Origin: an uncultured Muribaculaceae bacterium
GTDB taxonomy: Bacteria; Bacteroidota; Bacteroidia; Bacteroidales; Muribaculaceae
Length of the DNA: 50,432 nt
Assembly: GCA_947179295.1 (NCBI GenBank)
Contig: CAMXAZ010000012.1
Location: forward strand, 1 to 50,432
Direction: 5' to 3'
Shown: positions 38,320 through 48,175 of the stretch, piece by piece
How the letters are laid out: each line of letters starts with the position of its first letter
Position numbering within the stretch: the stretch's first letter is position 1
Notes under the pieces: model-generated
What the model was told of the DNA's origin: nothing
The model's input: the letters and a program-made list of their open reading frames with translations, nothing else
The model's database searches: none
Made by a program: the position numbers and the translations under genes

Positions 38320-40404
38320 TTATCGGCTGCCGGCCGATGACTGATCAACGTTGGCATCGGCGTTGACAATCTTGCTGGCGCCGCGTTTCTGATGTCCCCA
38401 CTGGATATTGTATCGCACCTGGATGAATGGCATCGGCGCCATGTCAAGCCTGATGTGGGTCGAATTGGTATTGTATTTGTTCAGCGATTTCGAACCACGG
38501 TCATACTTTGTGAACGGGCATATGGCTCCGGCAGTGAATTCCCACTTGCTCCATTCATAGCTCAGAGCGAGAATTGACAGAGATTCGCCCCAGGTGATGG
38601 ATTCGCCCCAGAGATCACGCTGTGCCCTCTGATACTGTGCCGTGAGGGTGAAGTCCCAGTGCTGCAGCATGGCTGTGACATCGCCGCTCCAGTCATGGTT
38701 GCGGAGCCGGTAGTCGCGTCCGCGCATCTGTTCGGCGCGATATTGTATTGTTCCGCTGACATTCAGCCATTCGGGTATGATTTCCACTTGCGGCGAGAGG
38801 TAGAAACTCAGATTTTTCAGACCGCGGCTGTTTTCGTATGACTTTATCAGACGGTCTTCGCTCCATTCAAAGCAGGGGGTGATAGCGTCAGGGCTTGTGA
38901 AGGCTCTGACACCGAAGGTGCCCATCACTTTCGGGAAGGTGAAATTATAGCGCAGCGTAAGCATGTATGACGACGAGGTCTTGAGGTGAGGATTGCCTAC
39001 GAGCCATTGGAAGCCGTCGATCTGCTGCGGAGCCACGTTGGTCTGCGCGAGTGTAGGAGCGGATTGCCAGGTAGTGAAATTCAGTCTGAACTGTGAGTTT
39101 TCATTGAGCCGGTAAGTGGCTGTGAACTGAGGCCGCAGGTTCCAGCTTGAGTTTCCTTGATCTGTTTCTTTGAAGAGAAACGATGTGTACTGGGCGCCGA
39201 GACCGGCTGTAAGGGTTACATTTTTGATCCGCTGGAAATACTCTCCGAAGAAGTAGACCTTGTCCTGACTCTGGTGGAAGATGGTTCCGCCGAGATTTTC
39301 ATAGGTTGAGCGGTTACGGTTGGCTGTATATGAAATTCCGGCTGTCAGGCGTGAATTTTTCCAATTTTTGATATAGTTGGCCTCGATGCCGTAGGCCTGG
39401 TTGCAGTCGCGGATTTGAGTGTTGACATCGGTGAGCTGATTCTCTGAGGCTGCATCGCGCTCGTTGTAGTTATGGGTGGTGCGGCCGTTATAGAGAGAAC
39501 CGTTGAAGTCAATGGCAATGAGTTGGCCACGGCTGAAATGCTGCTCAAGATAGGCCTGGAAACTTGGAGTGAAACCCTTTTTTGAGTTGTAGTCATGCAG
39601 CAGTATGGCATCTGGAGAGTTGCTGAGAGAAAGCAGCCCTTCATAGAGGCTGGTCTCAGGCCATGCCTTGTAGCCGTGGACTGCCACCCACAGTACTGTC
39701 GTATCTGGCTTTATATAGCTGTAGTCAAGCTGAAGGCCACCGAAAGTATCGTCCATATATCCGCGGGTAGGAGTTTCAGTGCGTGTCAGAGTCTGCCCGT
39801 CGGGGTAGGTGAACACCTCGTGATATTCGCGGTGCATTTCCACCTTGTTGGTCAGCTTGAAATTAGCGCTCATTCCGAATTGCGATCGGCCGTTGTTGAG
39901 TTTGAGCCCGGCATTGTATTGTCCCCACGAACAGTTCAGAGCCGGCATCGCCTGCGTCATAAGCGAACCGCCCGCAGACGGGTTGATCACTATGAAGTTG
40001 AGCACGGCATTGGCTCCTTTGTATCTCAGTCCGGGATTATCTATCCATTCCACCCGCTTTATAGTCTCAGGCAAGAGATTGCGTACCTGATCAAGACTTG
40101 CCTCGCGGCCGTTGATCCGGACTTGAACACTCTGGCCTGATGATGTCACGCTTGAGAGTGCCTCATTGACGGTGAGTGTGGGGATCATTAGATTTTTAAG
40201 CATCTGCAGCCCGTTTTTTGAATGCTCGATGGCACTGACTGAAGGGTAGAACACATCCATATCGGATTTGCGCACCACTTTGGGCGCCTGGATGACGATT
40301 TCCTGCAACTCCTGGGTGGCGATGGAGTCGGGCTGCTGTTGCTGGGCCGACACAAGTAGTGATGAGGCTGTGATAAAGATAACTGATAGCTGTTGACGTA
40401 ACAT
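38320..40404 (-). CDS. Outer-membrane beta-barrel protein with plug-like domain
   Basis: A 694-residue protein with a Sec signal peptide (about 1-20, ending VSAQ). Residues 30-135 form a TonB-plug-like domain (IQAPKVVRKSDMDVFYPS, VQVRINGREAS, IKRVEWIDNPGLRYKG), with no N-terminal carboxypeptidase-like domain. The rest is a long run of amphipathic strands of an outer-membrane barrel (OMP_b-brl_3 type). Such proteins in Bacteroidetes resemble TonB receptors without a clear TonB box; substrate unknown. A single gene, flanked by MFS and rodA. Confidence 0.82.
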   Translation of the reverse strand: MLRQQLSVIFITASSLLVSAQQQQPDSIATQELQEIVIQAPKVVRKSDMDVFYPSVSAIEHSKNGLQMLKNLMIPTLTVNEALSSVTSSGQSVQVRINGREASLDQVRNLLPETIKRVEWIDNPGLRYKGANAVLNFIVINPSAGGSLMTQAMPALNCSWGQYNAGLKLNNGRSQFGMSANFKLTNKVEMHREYHEVFTYPDGQTLTRTETPTRGYMDDTFGGLQLDYSYIKPDTTVLWVAVHGYKAWPETSLYEGLLSLSNSPDAILLHDYNSKKGFTPSFQAYLEQHFSRGQLIAIDFNGSLYNGRTTHNYNERDAASENQLTDVNTQIRDCNQAYGIEANYIKNWKNSRLTAGISYTANRNRSTYENLGGTIFHQSQDKVYFFGEYFQRIKNVTLTAGLGAQYTSFLFKETDQGNSSWNLRPQFTATYRLNENSQFRLNFTTWQSAPTLAQTNVAPQQIDGFQWLVGNPHLKTSSSYMLTLRYNFTFPKVMGTFGVRAFTSPDAITPCFEWSEDRLIKSYENSRGLKNLSFYLSPQVEIIPEWLNVSGTIQYRAEQMRGRDYRLRNHDWSGDVTAMLQHWDFTLTAQYQRAQRDLWGESITWGESLSILALSYEWSKWEFTAGAICPFTKYDRGSKSLNKYNTNSTHIRLDMAPMPFIQVRYNIQWGHQKRGASKIVNADANVDQSSAGSR

Positions 40405-40487
40405 TTGGTTTGTTATGTGTATGATTTCGAACTATGGATTCGGATTCGTATGTATGACGTTAGATGCCGGGCATGCTGACGGAGTTA

Positions 40488-40495
40488 CAAAGTTA
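40488..40495 (-). promoter_or_regulatory. -7 box TAACTTTG of barrel gene
   Basis: On the minus strand TAACTTTG lies about 85 bases before the barrel start codon, in the gap after rodA. A -33 element is not evident. Confidence 0.45.
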
Positions 40496-40527
40496 CGACA
40501 AAAAATCCCCCCGGTAATTAAAAAATG

Positions 40528-41991
40528 TTAAAACGAACGTTCGCGGCGTGAGGCATCAATACGCAGCAATATAAAAAGGAGGAAAGTGAATCCCCACAGC
40601 GATGAACCTCCATAGCTGAAGAAGGGGAGCGGGATGCCTATGACCGGACACAGCCCGATCACCATGCCGATATTAATCGATATGTGGAAAATCAGATAGC
40701 TTGCCACACAGTAGGCGTAGACTCTGCCGAACACCGTAGGCTGCCGCTCGGCGATATTGATGATACGAAGTATCAGAATCAGAAACAGAACGATAACCGC
40801 CGTTGATCCCCAGAGACCTTCCTCTTCGCCCACGGTGCAGAAAATGAAGTCCGTGTGCTGTTCAGGCACATATTTCAGCTTGGTCTGTGTGCCGTTAAGA
40901 AATCCTTTGCCCCAGACACCGCCTGATCCGATGGCGATTTTCGACTGGTTGACGTTATAGCCGGCACCTCGGAGATCTTCTTCCATGCCGAGCGCCACCT
41001 TGATTCGCATCTGCTGGTGGGGCTGGAGGATGGAAGTGAAGGCATAGTTTACTGAAAACAGAAATACAATGGCGGCCAGGGCTGTCGCCACTGTTATGAT
41101 AAGTTTGCGGGCTGTGGTTTTGAACATCAGCAGCACGCAGTAGGCCAGTGACGCCATGATCACAGCTATGAAAAAGATTGTCCCCGGAACTTCTACTCCG
41201 CATAATTCAAGCACAGTGACTGCAATGCCGGTGCCTGCGAACCAGAGAAATACATTGCGGGCTGCCGTGAATTCCTTGCAGTAGACAGCGAGCATCGCCA
41301 CTATCAGCACCATGATCATGATGAAAACCGCTGCCTGACCGGAGGGGATGCCGAGGAGCATCGAGCCGGTGAATTTCACTGCGACTACAAAGAATGTCAC
41401 CGCACACAATGCGGCAAGCAGCACCAGGCCGCTCATTCCCTCGCGGTAGAGCACAAAAAACAATGATAGATAGACCAGCGCCGATCCGGTTTCGTTTTGG
41501 GCGAGAATCAGGACCACAGGCAGGAATATTATCATCAATGCGAGCATATAATTCTTGCGCGAGGCATTGAGAACGAAGTTGTAGCTTGAAAAGAGTTTGG
41601 CAAGGCACAACGCAGTGGCGAATTTGCCGAATTCAGCCGGTTGCAGACTCATCGGCCCGAGCACAAGCCATGAATGTGATCCTTTGGTATCAGGAGCTAT
41701 GAATATGGTGATCAGCAGCAATAGCAATACCGCGCCGTAGATAACATAGGCATAGTTCTCATATACCCTGACATCTATCAGCAGCAGTACGAGTCCCAAC
41801 ACGAGCGAGAGCCCGATCCACCTGAACTGCTTGCCTGAGAACTCGGTGAAACTTAGCATATTCGCATGGTCGAAATCATAGCTCGCGGCATAGATGCTCA
41901 CCATGCCTGCCATTACAAGTATTAGATATAGGATGACTGTGAACCAGTCAACCTGTTTCAATACTGAACCGCTGTTTTCCTGTTGCTGCAC
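40528..41991 (-). CDS. rodA: Rod-shape SEDS glycosyltransferase RodA
   Basis: A 487-residue polytopic SEDS protein that polymerises lipid II during side-wall growth. Recognisable parts: early helices with FSGKQFRWIGLSLVLGL, SHSWLVLGPMSLQPAEFGK (the catalytic-loop region preceding conserved QPAEF), AQNETGSALVYLSLF, and the C-terminal GIPLPFFSYGGSS signature. A central stretch with extra helices makes it longer than the 370 residues of E. coli RodA, as usual in Bacteroidetes. Last gene of the rod operon, 75 bases after its partner PBP2. Confidence 0.94.
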   Translation of the reverse strand: MQQQENSGSVLKQVDWFTVILYLILVMAGMVSIYAASYDFDHANMLSFTEFSGKQFRWIGLSLVLGLVLLLIDVRVYENYAYVIYGAVLLLLLITIFIAPDTKGSHSWLVLGPMSLQPAEFGKFATALCLAKLFSSYNFVLNASRKNYMLALMIIFLPVVLILAQNETGSALVYLSLFFVLYREGMSGLVLLAALCAVTFFVVAVKFTGSMLLGIPSGQAAVFIMIMVLIVAMLAVYCKEFTAARNVFLWFAGTGIAVTVLELCGVEVPGTIFFIAVIMASLAYCVLLMFKTTARKLIITVATALAAIVFLFSVNYAFTSILQPHQQMRIKVALGMEEDLRGAGYNVNQSKIAIGSGGVWGKGFLNGTQTKLKYVPEQHTDFIFCTVGEEEGLWGSTAVIVLFLILILRIINIAERQPTVFGRVYAYCVASYLIFHISINIGMVIGLCPVIGIPLPFFSYGGSSLWGFTFLLFILLRIDASRRERSF

Positions 41992-42066
41992 CTTGGTTGT
42001 CTGTTTTTATTGTTGAGTGAAAATATGGTGGATAGGGCGATGTGGAGATGTAATGCTGCCGGCTGA

Positions 42067-43929
42067 TCAATGCTTTTTGGTGCCGGCAAACTGTATGGTG
42101 TTGGACTGCAGCATTCGTTCCTCAAGATATTTGCGTTCCGGAGGAATGTAGCCGCGCAGATAGCGCTCCATGACGAGCGAGCCGATCGGCACACCGAACG
42201 TGGCGCCGAATCCGGCGTTCTCCACATAGACTGCTATGGCGATCTTCGGATCGTGATAGGGGGCGAAGCCCATGAAGGCCGAGTGGTCGCGTCCGTGCGG
42301 GTTCTGCGCCGTACCGGTCTTGCCGCAGACTTCAATGTCCGGGAGGTTGGCTATTCGGCATGTACCGCCGGTCACGGCCATTCGCATACCTTCGGCAATG
42401 TCGTTATACCAGTGGGCTGCGATAGTAGGCGTATGTTTCTCAAGATACTGGGCAGGCATCACCGTATCCTGTATCTCCTTGACCACATGGGGTGTGATGA
42501 AATGACCTCGGTTGGCTATGGTGGCTGCGAGGTTGGCTATCTGCAGCGGTGTTGCAAGGATCTCTCCCTGGCCGATAGACACCGATATAATAGTGTTGGC
42601 GCTCCAGTGACCTTCTCCGTAATATCCGTTATAGGTTTTGGAGTTGGGTATATAGCCTCGGTATTCGCCGGGCAGGTCAATGCCGAGTTTGTAGCCGTAG
42701 CCCATTGAGACGAGGTGGTTTTTCCAGATTTCGAAAGCATTGGCTGACGAGCCGTACTTGCTCCGCTTGTCGATCATAGCCTTGAACCCCCAGCAGAAAT
42801 ATGCGTTGCACGATGTCTGGAGTGCCGGTTTCAGTGGCAGGGGAGAGCCGTGGCCGTGGCAGCCGACTCTAAGACCTCCTGAAATGAATCCGTGGGCACA
42901 AGGAAACATTGTGCCGGTGGTGATGATGTTCTCTTCAAGCAGAATGAGGCCCTGTGTAGGCTTGAAGGTAGAGCCCGGAGGATAGACGGCCTGGATCGCG
43001 CGGTTGAAAAGTGGCTTGTCAAGGTCGCGCATCATTTCGTTGTAGTTCTTTCCACGCTCGCGCCCTACGAGCAGACGCGGATCGTAAGAGGGTGCTGATA
43101 CCAGGCAGAGAATCTCGCCCGTCGACGGCTCGATTGCCACTACAGCACCTTTCTTGTTGACCATCAGCGATTCGGCATATTGCTGAAGCTCGATGTTGAG
43201 CGAAAGTTTGATGTTTTTTCCGGCCACGGCGTCGCGGTCGAGAGCTCCGTCTTCGTAGCGTCCCTGGATTCGTCCGAGTGCATCGCGCATCAGAACTTCG
43301 GCTCCTTTGCTGCCTCGGAGATATTCCTCATAGGTATGCTCGATGCCGATGTCGCCTATATAGTCGCCGGGCATGTAGTATGGGTCCTTGTCGATGTCTT
43401 TCTGCGCTACTTCGCGGATATTTCCGAGCACATTGGCCGCGGTGCGGTAATTATACTCGCGCAGAATACGTTTCTGGATATAGAAACCCGGAAAGCGGTA
43501 GAGCTTTTCCTGGAGGCGTCCGTACTCCTCGGCGCTCAGATGGGTGAGAAGCCGCTGCGGCGAATATGACGAATAGCCCGGATTCCGGCGCTTGTCTTTC
43601 ATGTCGATGAAGCGTTTGCGCAGATCTTCGGGCGTGATGTTGATGGCGCGGCAGAAATCGAGGGTGTCGAACTCCTTGACGTCGCGCGGAATTATCATCA
43701 CATCATAGGCCGGCTGGTTGTAGACCACCAGGCGGCCGTCGCGGTCATAGATTATGCCGCGCGAGGGGTAGACCGCCTTGCGCAGAAATGCGTTGGAGTC
43801 GGCATATTCTTTATATTTCGAGTCCAGTACCTGCAGACTGACAAGACGTGCTATGTATATAAGGGCTATAACCACGATAAAACCGCTGATGATATAGCGC
43901 CTTTTTTCGAGATTATAATCTTTTCTCAC
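42067..43929 (-). CDS. mrdA: Penicillin-binding protein 2 (transpeptidase)
   Basis: A 620-residue class B PBP. One membrane anchor near residues 12-32 (FIVVIALIYIARLVSLQVL), then the dimerisation domain with YPSRGIIYDRDGRLVVYN, then the transpeptidase with active serine in GSTFKPTQG, SCN in QTSCNAYFCWG, and KTG in VCGKTGTAQN. It crosslinks peptidoglycan made by RodA. The start overlaps mreD by 17 bases. Confidence 0.95.
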   Translation of the reverse strand: MRKDYNLEKRRYIISGFIVVIALIYIARLVSLQVLDSKYKEYADSNAFLRKAVYPSRGIIYDRDGRLVVYNQPAYDVMIIPRDVKEFDTLDFCRAINITPEDLRKRFIDMKDKRRNPGYSSYSPQRLLTHLSAEEYGRLQEKLYRFPGFYIQKRILREYNYRTAANVLGNIREVAQKDIDKDPYYMPGDYIGDIGIEHTYEEYLRGSKGAEVLMRDALGRIQGRYEDGALDRDAVAGKNIKLSLNIELQQYAESLMVNKKGAVVAIEPSTGEILCLVSAPSYDPRLLVGRERGKNYNEMMRDLDKPLFNRAIQAVYPPGSTFKPTQGLILLEENIITTGTMFPCAHGFISGGLRVGCHGHGSPLPLKPALQTSCNAYFCWGFKAMIDKRSKYGSSANAFEIWKNHLVSMGYGYKLGIDLPGEYRGYIPNSKTYNGYYGEGHWSANTIISVSIGQGEILATPLQIANLAATIANRGHFITPHVVKEIQDTVMPAQYLEKHTPTIAAHWYNDIAEGMRMAVTGGTCRIANLPDIEVCGKTGTAQNPHGRDHSAFMGFAPYHDPKIAIAVYVENAGFGATFGVPIGSLVMERYLRGYIPPERKYLEERMLQSNTIQFAGTKKH

Positions 43930-44524
43930 TTTGTGGTGTCATGAAACTGTCAATCCCTATCATGAGGGCCATTGAGAGAATGGTGCTGAAGACTATGCGC
44001 AGCAGCAGTCTGACGGGATTGAAGAATGTGAATGCTTCGATAAGGAATATGAGGCTGCAATAGAGCAGCGTCAATGTGAGCAGATATTTCAGATAAGTGG
44101 CTGTACCGAGCGAATACATCGACGGTTCAGGACGGGTGAGGTCTTCCTCGCGGGGCACGTAGAGACGCAGGATAGGCTTGCGCATCATAGCCTCGATAGT
44201 GCAGGCGAGGGTATTCATTCCGTATGTGTCGGAGAAGATGTCGACTGTCAGGCCAAGGAAAAATCCGATTGTAAGCATCCAGTTGACCGACAGGGTGATA
44301 GGCAGTCGCACCAGCAGATAGATGAATACCAGCGGTACGGCCACGTTGAAGAGGCAGATGTGGTTGAACACTATCACCTGCGCCAGCACGAGGATGAATC
44401 CCAACAATATGAACTGAAGCACCGTTTTGCTCACGTAGCGCTTGTTTTTTATGAAATTCCTCCGCCGGATTCTCGGAAACGGGGAATCCGGCGGTGGTTT
44501 TTCAGTTGACGTTTTTGATTTCAA
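43913..44524 (-). CDS. mreD: Rod shape-determining protein MreD
   Basis: A 203-residue inner-membrane protein with five or six helices and a cytosolic N-terminus rich in Pro and Arg. The motif GFFLGLTVDIFSDTYGMNTLA is typical of MreD, and LACTIEAMMRKPILRLYV follows. It links MreC to the elongation complex. It overlaps mreC and mrdA, fitting one operon. An in-frame later start could shorten the N-terminus by about 25 residues. Confidence 0.9.
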   Translation of the reverse strand: MKSKTSTEKPPPDSPFPRIRRRNFIKNKRYVSKTVLQFILLGFILVLAQVIVFNHICLFNVAVPLVFIYLLVRLPITLSVNWMLTIGFFLGLTVDIFSDTYGMNTLACTIEAMMRKPILRLYVPREEDLTRPEPSMYSLGTATYLKYLLTLTLLYCSLIFLIEAFTFFNPVRLLLRIVFSTILSMALMIGIDSFMTPQSEKRL

Positions 44525-45356
44525 GTTCTTTCTCCACGGTCTTGAGCTCGTCTTTCATCTTGTCGCGGATGACGCGGACGGTCGAGAGGGTAGAGAAGTC
44601 TGTGAACAGTTTGATTCGCAGTGTGTAGAAATTGTCCTCGCGGTCGCGCGACCCTGAGAGGATCGTGCCAACGGGGACTCCTTCGGGGAACACCGAAGAG
44701 TAGCCTGAGGTGACAATCGTGTCGCCTTTCACGAATTTGGCGTGTTTGGGCAGCTCTTCGAGTATCGCTTCGCCCGGATCGCGTCCGTCCCAGACCAGCG
44801 AACCTACCTGATCCTCGCCTTTGACTTTGCAGGAAAGACGCAGATAGGGGTTGAGCACTGAGATGAGACGCGCCGTGTGATCGCCAACAACGTTGACAAT
44901 CCCGACAATACCGTTCTGGTCCATGACTCCCATCTCCGGCTCCACTCCGTCAAGCCGTCCTTTTTCTATAGTTATATAGTTGTGGGAATGGTTGATAGAG
45001 TTGTTGATCACGTGGGCGATCAGGAACTGATAGCGGGTGAGGGCCGAGTCGACGGTCATCGTGTCGGCATAGATCTGCTGCTGATAGCCGCGTATCACTT
45101 CCTTGAGCTTGTAGATTTCAAGCTCAAGGTCGGAGTTGCGGAGTTGCAGATCTTCGTTGATGTCGCGCAGAGAGAAGTAGGAGGTGACGTTGTTGGTCGT
45201 CTTGTAGACGGCCGAAGCGATCGAGTTGGCCGACGACAGATAGACATGGTGCTGATATGGGTTGCGCGAGAACAGTAGGGCGCAACCTGCCACCAGATAG
45301 GCGGCAAACAGGAACCATGAACTGTATTTGACGAAAAACTTTAGTAGCTCGCTCAA
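44502..45356 (-). CDS. mreC: Rod shape-determining protein MreC
   Basis: A 284-residue protein with one N-terminal membrane helix (SWFLFAAYLVAGCALLF), a coiled coil (LQLRNSDLELEIYKLKEVI), and the beta-rich periplasmic domain with KGRLDGVEPEMGVMDQNGIVGIV, GDHTARLISVLNP and KGDTIVTSGYSSVFPEGVPVG. It connects PBP2/RodA with MreB filaments. It begins 15 bases after mreB. Confidence 0.94.
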   Translation of the reverse strand: MSELLKFFVKYSSWFLFAAYLVAGCALLFSRNPYQHHVYLSSANSIASAVYKTTNNVTSYFSLRDINEDLQLRNSDLELEIYKLKEVIRGYQQQIYADTMTVDSALTRYQFLIAHVINNSINHSHNYITIEKGRLDGVEPEMGVMDQNGIVGIVNVVGDHTARLISVLNPYLRLSCKVKGEDQVGSLVWDGRDPGEAILEELPKHAKFVKGDTIVTSGYSSVFPEGVPVGTILSGSRDREDNFYTLRIKLFTDFSTLSTVRVIRDKMKDELKTVEKELEIKNVN

Positions 45357-45371
45357 TTCTTCTCAGTCTGT

Positions 45372-46391
45372 TTAGCGGATCAGGAAGGAGAATGTTTCGA
45401 TATTCTTGAGTGCCACGCCGGTACCCTTGGCCACTGCGAGAAGCGGGTCTTCGGCAATGTGGAACTGGATGCCGATCTTGTCAGTGAGGCGCTTGTCAAG
45501 ACCGCGGAGCATTGCGCCGCCGCCTGCAAGGAAGATGCCGTTCATTACAATGTCGGAGTAGAGTTCCGGCGGAGTCTCGTCGAGAGCCTGAAGCACGGCG
45601 GCTTCGATGCGCGAGATTGATTTCTCGATACAGTGGGAGATTTCCTGGTAGCTGACAGGCACTTCCATCGGAAGGGCGGTCATCTTGTTCGGTCCGTGGA
45701 CAATGAAGTCTTCCGGCGGATTTTCAAGCTCGGTGAGGGCTGAGCCTACGTGGATCTTGATCTGCTCTGCGGTGCGTTCGCCGACCTTGACGTTGTGCAC
45801 GCGGCTCATGTGTTCCATGATGTCGTCTGTCAGGTCGTCGCCTGCCACCTGGATGCTCTTGTTCGAGACAATGCCTCCGAGTGAGATGACGGCGATTTCG
45901 GTTGTACCGCCACCTATGTCGACGATCATGTTGCCCTGGGGGGCGAGCACGTCGATGCCGATACCGAGGGCTGCTGCCATCGGTTCATAGATCATGTAGA
46001 CGTCGCGTCCGCCGGCGTGTTCCGACGAGTCGCGCACGGCGCGGATTTCAACTTCGGTCGAGCCTGAAGGAATTCCGACCACCATTTTCATGGAGGGTGA
46101 GAACCAGTTGCTCTTGGAGCTTGCTTTCTTGATGAGGCCTCGGATCATCATTTCCGCAGCGTTGAAGTTGGCGATCACGCCTTTGCGGAGCGGACGGATG
46201 GTCTCGATGCCGTCATTTTCTTTACCCTGCATGAGTTTGGCTTCGCGGCCAACGGCTATGAGTTTGCCGGTGCGCTTTTCCAACGCTACGATCGAGGGTT
46301 CGTCAATGACAATCTTGTCATTGTGTATGATAATCGTATTGGCCGTTCCGAGGTCAATTGCGATTTCCTTGGTGAATGAAAATAATCCCAT
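45372..46391 (-). CDS. mreB: Actin-like cell-shape protein MreB
   Basis: A 339-residue actin homologue. Phosphate 1 loop EIAIDLGTANT, phosphate 2 MIVDIGGGTTEIAVISLGG, and the adenosine motif IFLAGGGAMLRGLD are all present. It forms membrane-bound filaments that position the elongation machinery. It lies 24 bases after purH, so it may be co-transcribed with it. Confidence 0.97.
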   Translation of the reverse strand: MGLFSFTKEIAIDLGTANTIIIHNDKIVIDEPSIVALEKRTGKLIAVGREAKLMQGKENDGIETIRPLRKGVIANFNAAEMMIRGLIKKASSKSNWFSPSMKMVVGIPSGSTEVEIRAVRDSSEHAGGRDVYMIYEPMAAALGIGIDVLAPQGNMIVDIGGGTTEIAVISLGGIVSNKSIQVAGDDLTDDIMEHMSRVHNVKVGERTAEQIKIHVGSALTELENPPEDFIVHGPNKMTALPMEVPVSYQEISHCIEKSISRIEAAVLQALDETPPELYSDIVMNGIFLAGGGAMLRGLDKRLTDKIGIQFHIAEDPLLAVAKGTGVALKNIETFSFLIR

Positions 46392-46415
46392 GTGTTGTCG
46401 GTTGTGTCAGTCTGA

Positions 46416-47963
46416 TTAGTGCTTGAAATGACGGAATCCGGTGATGGCCATTGCGATTCCGTGGGCGTTGCAGTAGTCCACGCTCTCCTGGTCGCGGATC
46501 GAGCCGCCGGGATGTACGACTGCTGTCACACCGGCTTCGCCGGCAATCTCCACGCAGTCGGGGAAGGGGAAGAAGGCGTCAGAGGCCATGACTGCGCCGT
46601 GAAGGTCAAAGCCAAACGAGCGTGCTTTTTCGATGGCTTGCTTGAGGGCATCGACACGTGAGGTCTGGCCTACGCCGCTTGCCAGGAGCATGCCGTTTTT
46701 GGCAAGTACGATGGCGTTGCTCTTAGAGTTCTTGACGATCTTGTTGGCGAAGAGGAGGTCAGCAGCCTGTTCGGGGGTGATGGCTTTCTCTGTAACCTGC
46801 TTGAGATCTTCTACAGTCTCGATCTTAAGGTCGCGGTCCTGCACGAGAGCGCCGTTGAGGATAGAACGGAACTGGCGGGTGGTGTCAAGAGGTTTCTTGA
46901 TGATCAGGATGATGCGGTTTTTCTTCTGCTTGAGGATTTCGAGCGCGTCGTCTGTATATGCGGGAGCTATGATAACCTCGAAGAAGATTTTGTTGATTTC
47001 TTCAGCTGCTGCGGCGTCGACAGTGCCGTTGGTGATGAGCACTCCGCCGAATGCGCTGACGGGGTCGCCGGCGAGAGCGTCTTTCCAGGCTTCGGCTATG
47101 GTAGGACGAGTTGCGAGACCGCAGGCGTTGTTGTGCTTGAGCACTGCGAATGTCGGCTCGGTGAATTCTGAAATCAGAGTTACGGCTGCGTCGATGTCAA
47201 GAAGGTTGTTGTAGGAGATTTCTTTGCCGTGGAGCTGGGTGAACATAGCGTCGAAGTCGCCGAAGAATGTGCCCTTCTGATGGGGATTCTCGCCGTAGCG
47301 CATCTGCTTCGCGTCGTCAAACGCTATGCGGAGCTCGTCGGTGTGTTCGATCGGCGATTCAACTTCAGTCGATGCGAAGTAGTTGAAGATATCGGTGTCA
47401 TAGCCTGAAGAGACTGCGAATGCCTGAGCGGCGAACCAGCGGCGTTCGGCAAGCGATGATTCGGCTTTGCCGTTGCGCTTGAGCATTTCGGCCAGAGGTT
47501 TGTACTGGGCTTTCGAGGCTACGATGATCACGTCGTTGTAGTTCTTGGCGGCAGCACGGATGAGCGAGATACCGCCTATGTCGATCTTTTCGATGATGTC
47601 GGCTTCAGGTGCTCCGGAAGCTACAGTGGCACGGAAGGGGTAGAGGTCTACGATCACCAGATCGATTTCGGGAATTTCATATTGGGCTATCTGGCCGCGG
47701 TCTCCTTCGTTGTCACGACGGTTGAGGATGCCTCCGAACACTTTGGGGTGGAGTGTCTTTACGCGGCCGCCGAGTATTGACGGGTAGCCGGTGAGATCTT
47801 CGACTGCCTCACATTCGTAGCCTAAGCCTTCGATGAATGAGCGGGTGCCGCCGGTTGAGAGAAATTTCACGCCGTCTGCGTGGAGTAATGAAAGGATTTC
47901 TTCCAGTCCGTCTTTGTAAAAGACTGAAATGAGTGCGGTTTTGATACGTTTGTTGTCAGACAT
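46416..47963 (-). CDS. purH: Bifunctional AICAR transformylase / IMP cyclohydrolase
   Basis: A 515-residue enzyme of the last two steps of IMP synthesis. The N-terminal MGS-like cyclohydrolase domain holds FLSTGGTRSFIEGLG, GGRVKTLHPKVFGGIL and ISLIRAAAKN. The transformylase domain carries RYGENPHQ, LKHNNACGLA and the C-terminal MASDAFFPFPD and HPGGSIRDQ motifs with catalytic Lys-His. Some divergence from the E. coli order, but the complete set is present. It heads the cell-shape operon; this gene pairing is common in Bacteroidales. Confidence 0.96.
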   Translation of the reverse strand: MSDNKRIKTALISVFYKDGLEEILSLLHADGVKFLSTGGTRSFIEGLGYECEAVEDLTGYPSILGGRVKTLHPKVFGGILNRRDNEGDRGQIAQYEIPEIDLVIVDLYPFRATVASGAPEADIIEKIDIGGISLIRAAAKNYNDVIIVASKAQYKPLAEMLKRNGKAESSLAERRWFAAQAFAVSSGYDTDIFNYFASTEVESPIEHTDELRIAFDDAKQMRYGENPHQKGTFFGDFDAMFTQLHGKEISYNNLLDIDAAVTLISEFTEPTFAVLKHNNACGLATRPTIAEAWKDALAGDPVSAFGGVLITNGTVDAAAAEEINKIFFEVIIAPAYTDDALEILKQKKNRIILIIKKPLDTTRQFRSILNGALVQDRDLKIETVEDLKQVTEKAITPEQAADLLFANKIVKNSKSNAIVLAKNGMLLASGVGQTSRVDALKQAIEKARSFGFDLHGAVMASDAFFPFPDCVEIAGEAGVTAVVHPGGSIRDQESVDYCNAHGIAMAITGFRHFKH

Positions 47964-48021
47964 GACTGATTTTATTCTTATCTGATTTAAAATGATAGAA
48001 CTGATTTCGGTTTTGAAAGTG

Positions 48022-48029
48022 CAAAGTTA
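48022..48029 (-). promoter_or_regulatory. -7 box TAACTTTG of purH-rod operon
   Basis: On the minus strand TAACTTTG lies about 60 bases before the purH ATG. No -33 at standard spacing is seen. Confidence 0.5.
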
Positions 48030-48130
48030 GTGAAAATTACTCAGCAATGGAATTAAAAATAATTATAAATGTCGGGTCGGCCGATAATTTCTTTTGATTT
48101 TTCCCTGAATCTGTCCCGATCACAATGTAT

Positions 48131-48150
48131 GATTGCTCCCCGGAGCATCC
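48131..48150. repeat. REP-like palindrome, copy 1 (downstream of transposase)
   Basis: GATTGCTCCCCGGAGCATCC, an imperfect version (one base change in the left arm) of the palindrome found twice in the neighbouring transposase gene. Confidence 0.7.
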
Positions 48151-48175
48151 GGTCGATCCAGTATGGTAAGTCGCG

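Noticed and set aside
42070-42708. 212-codon plus-strand frame within mrdA
   Set aside because: It is antisense to the conserved transpeptidase domain; its composition follows from the codon bias of mrdA.
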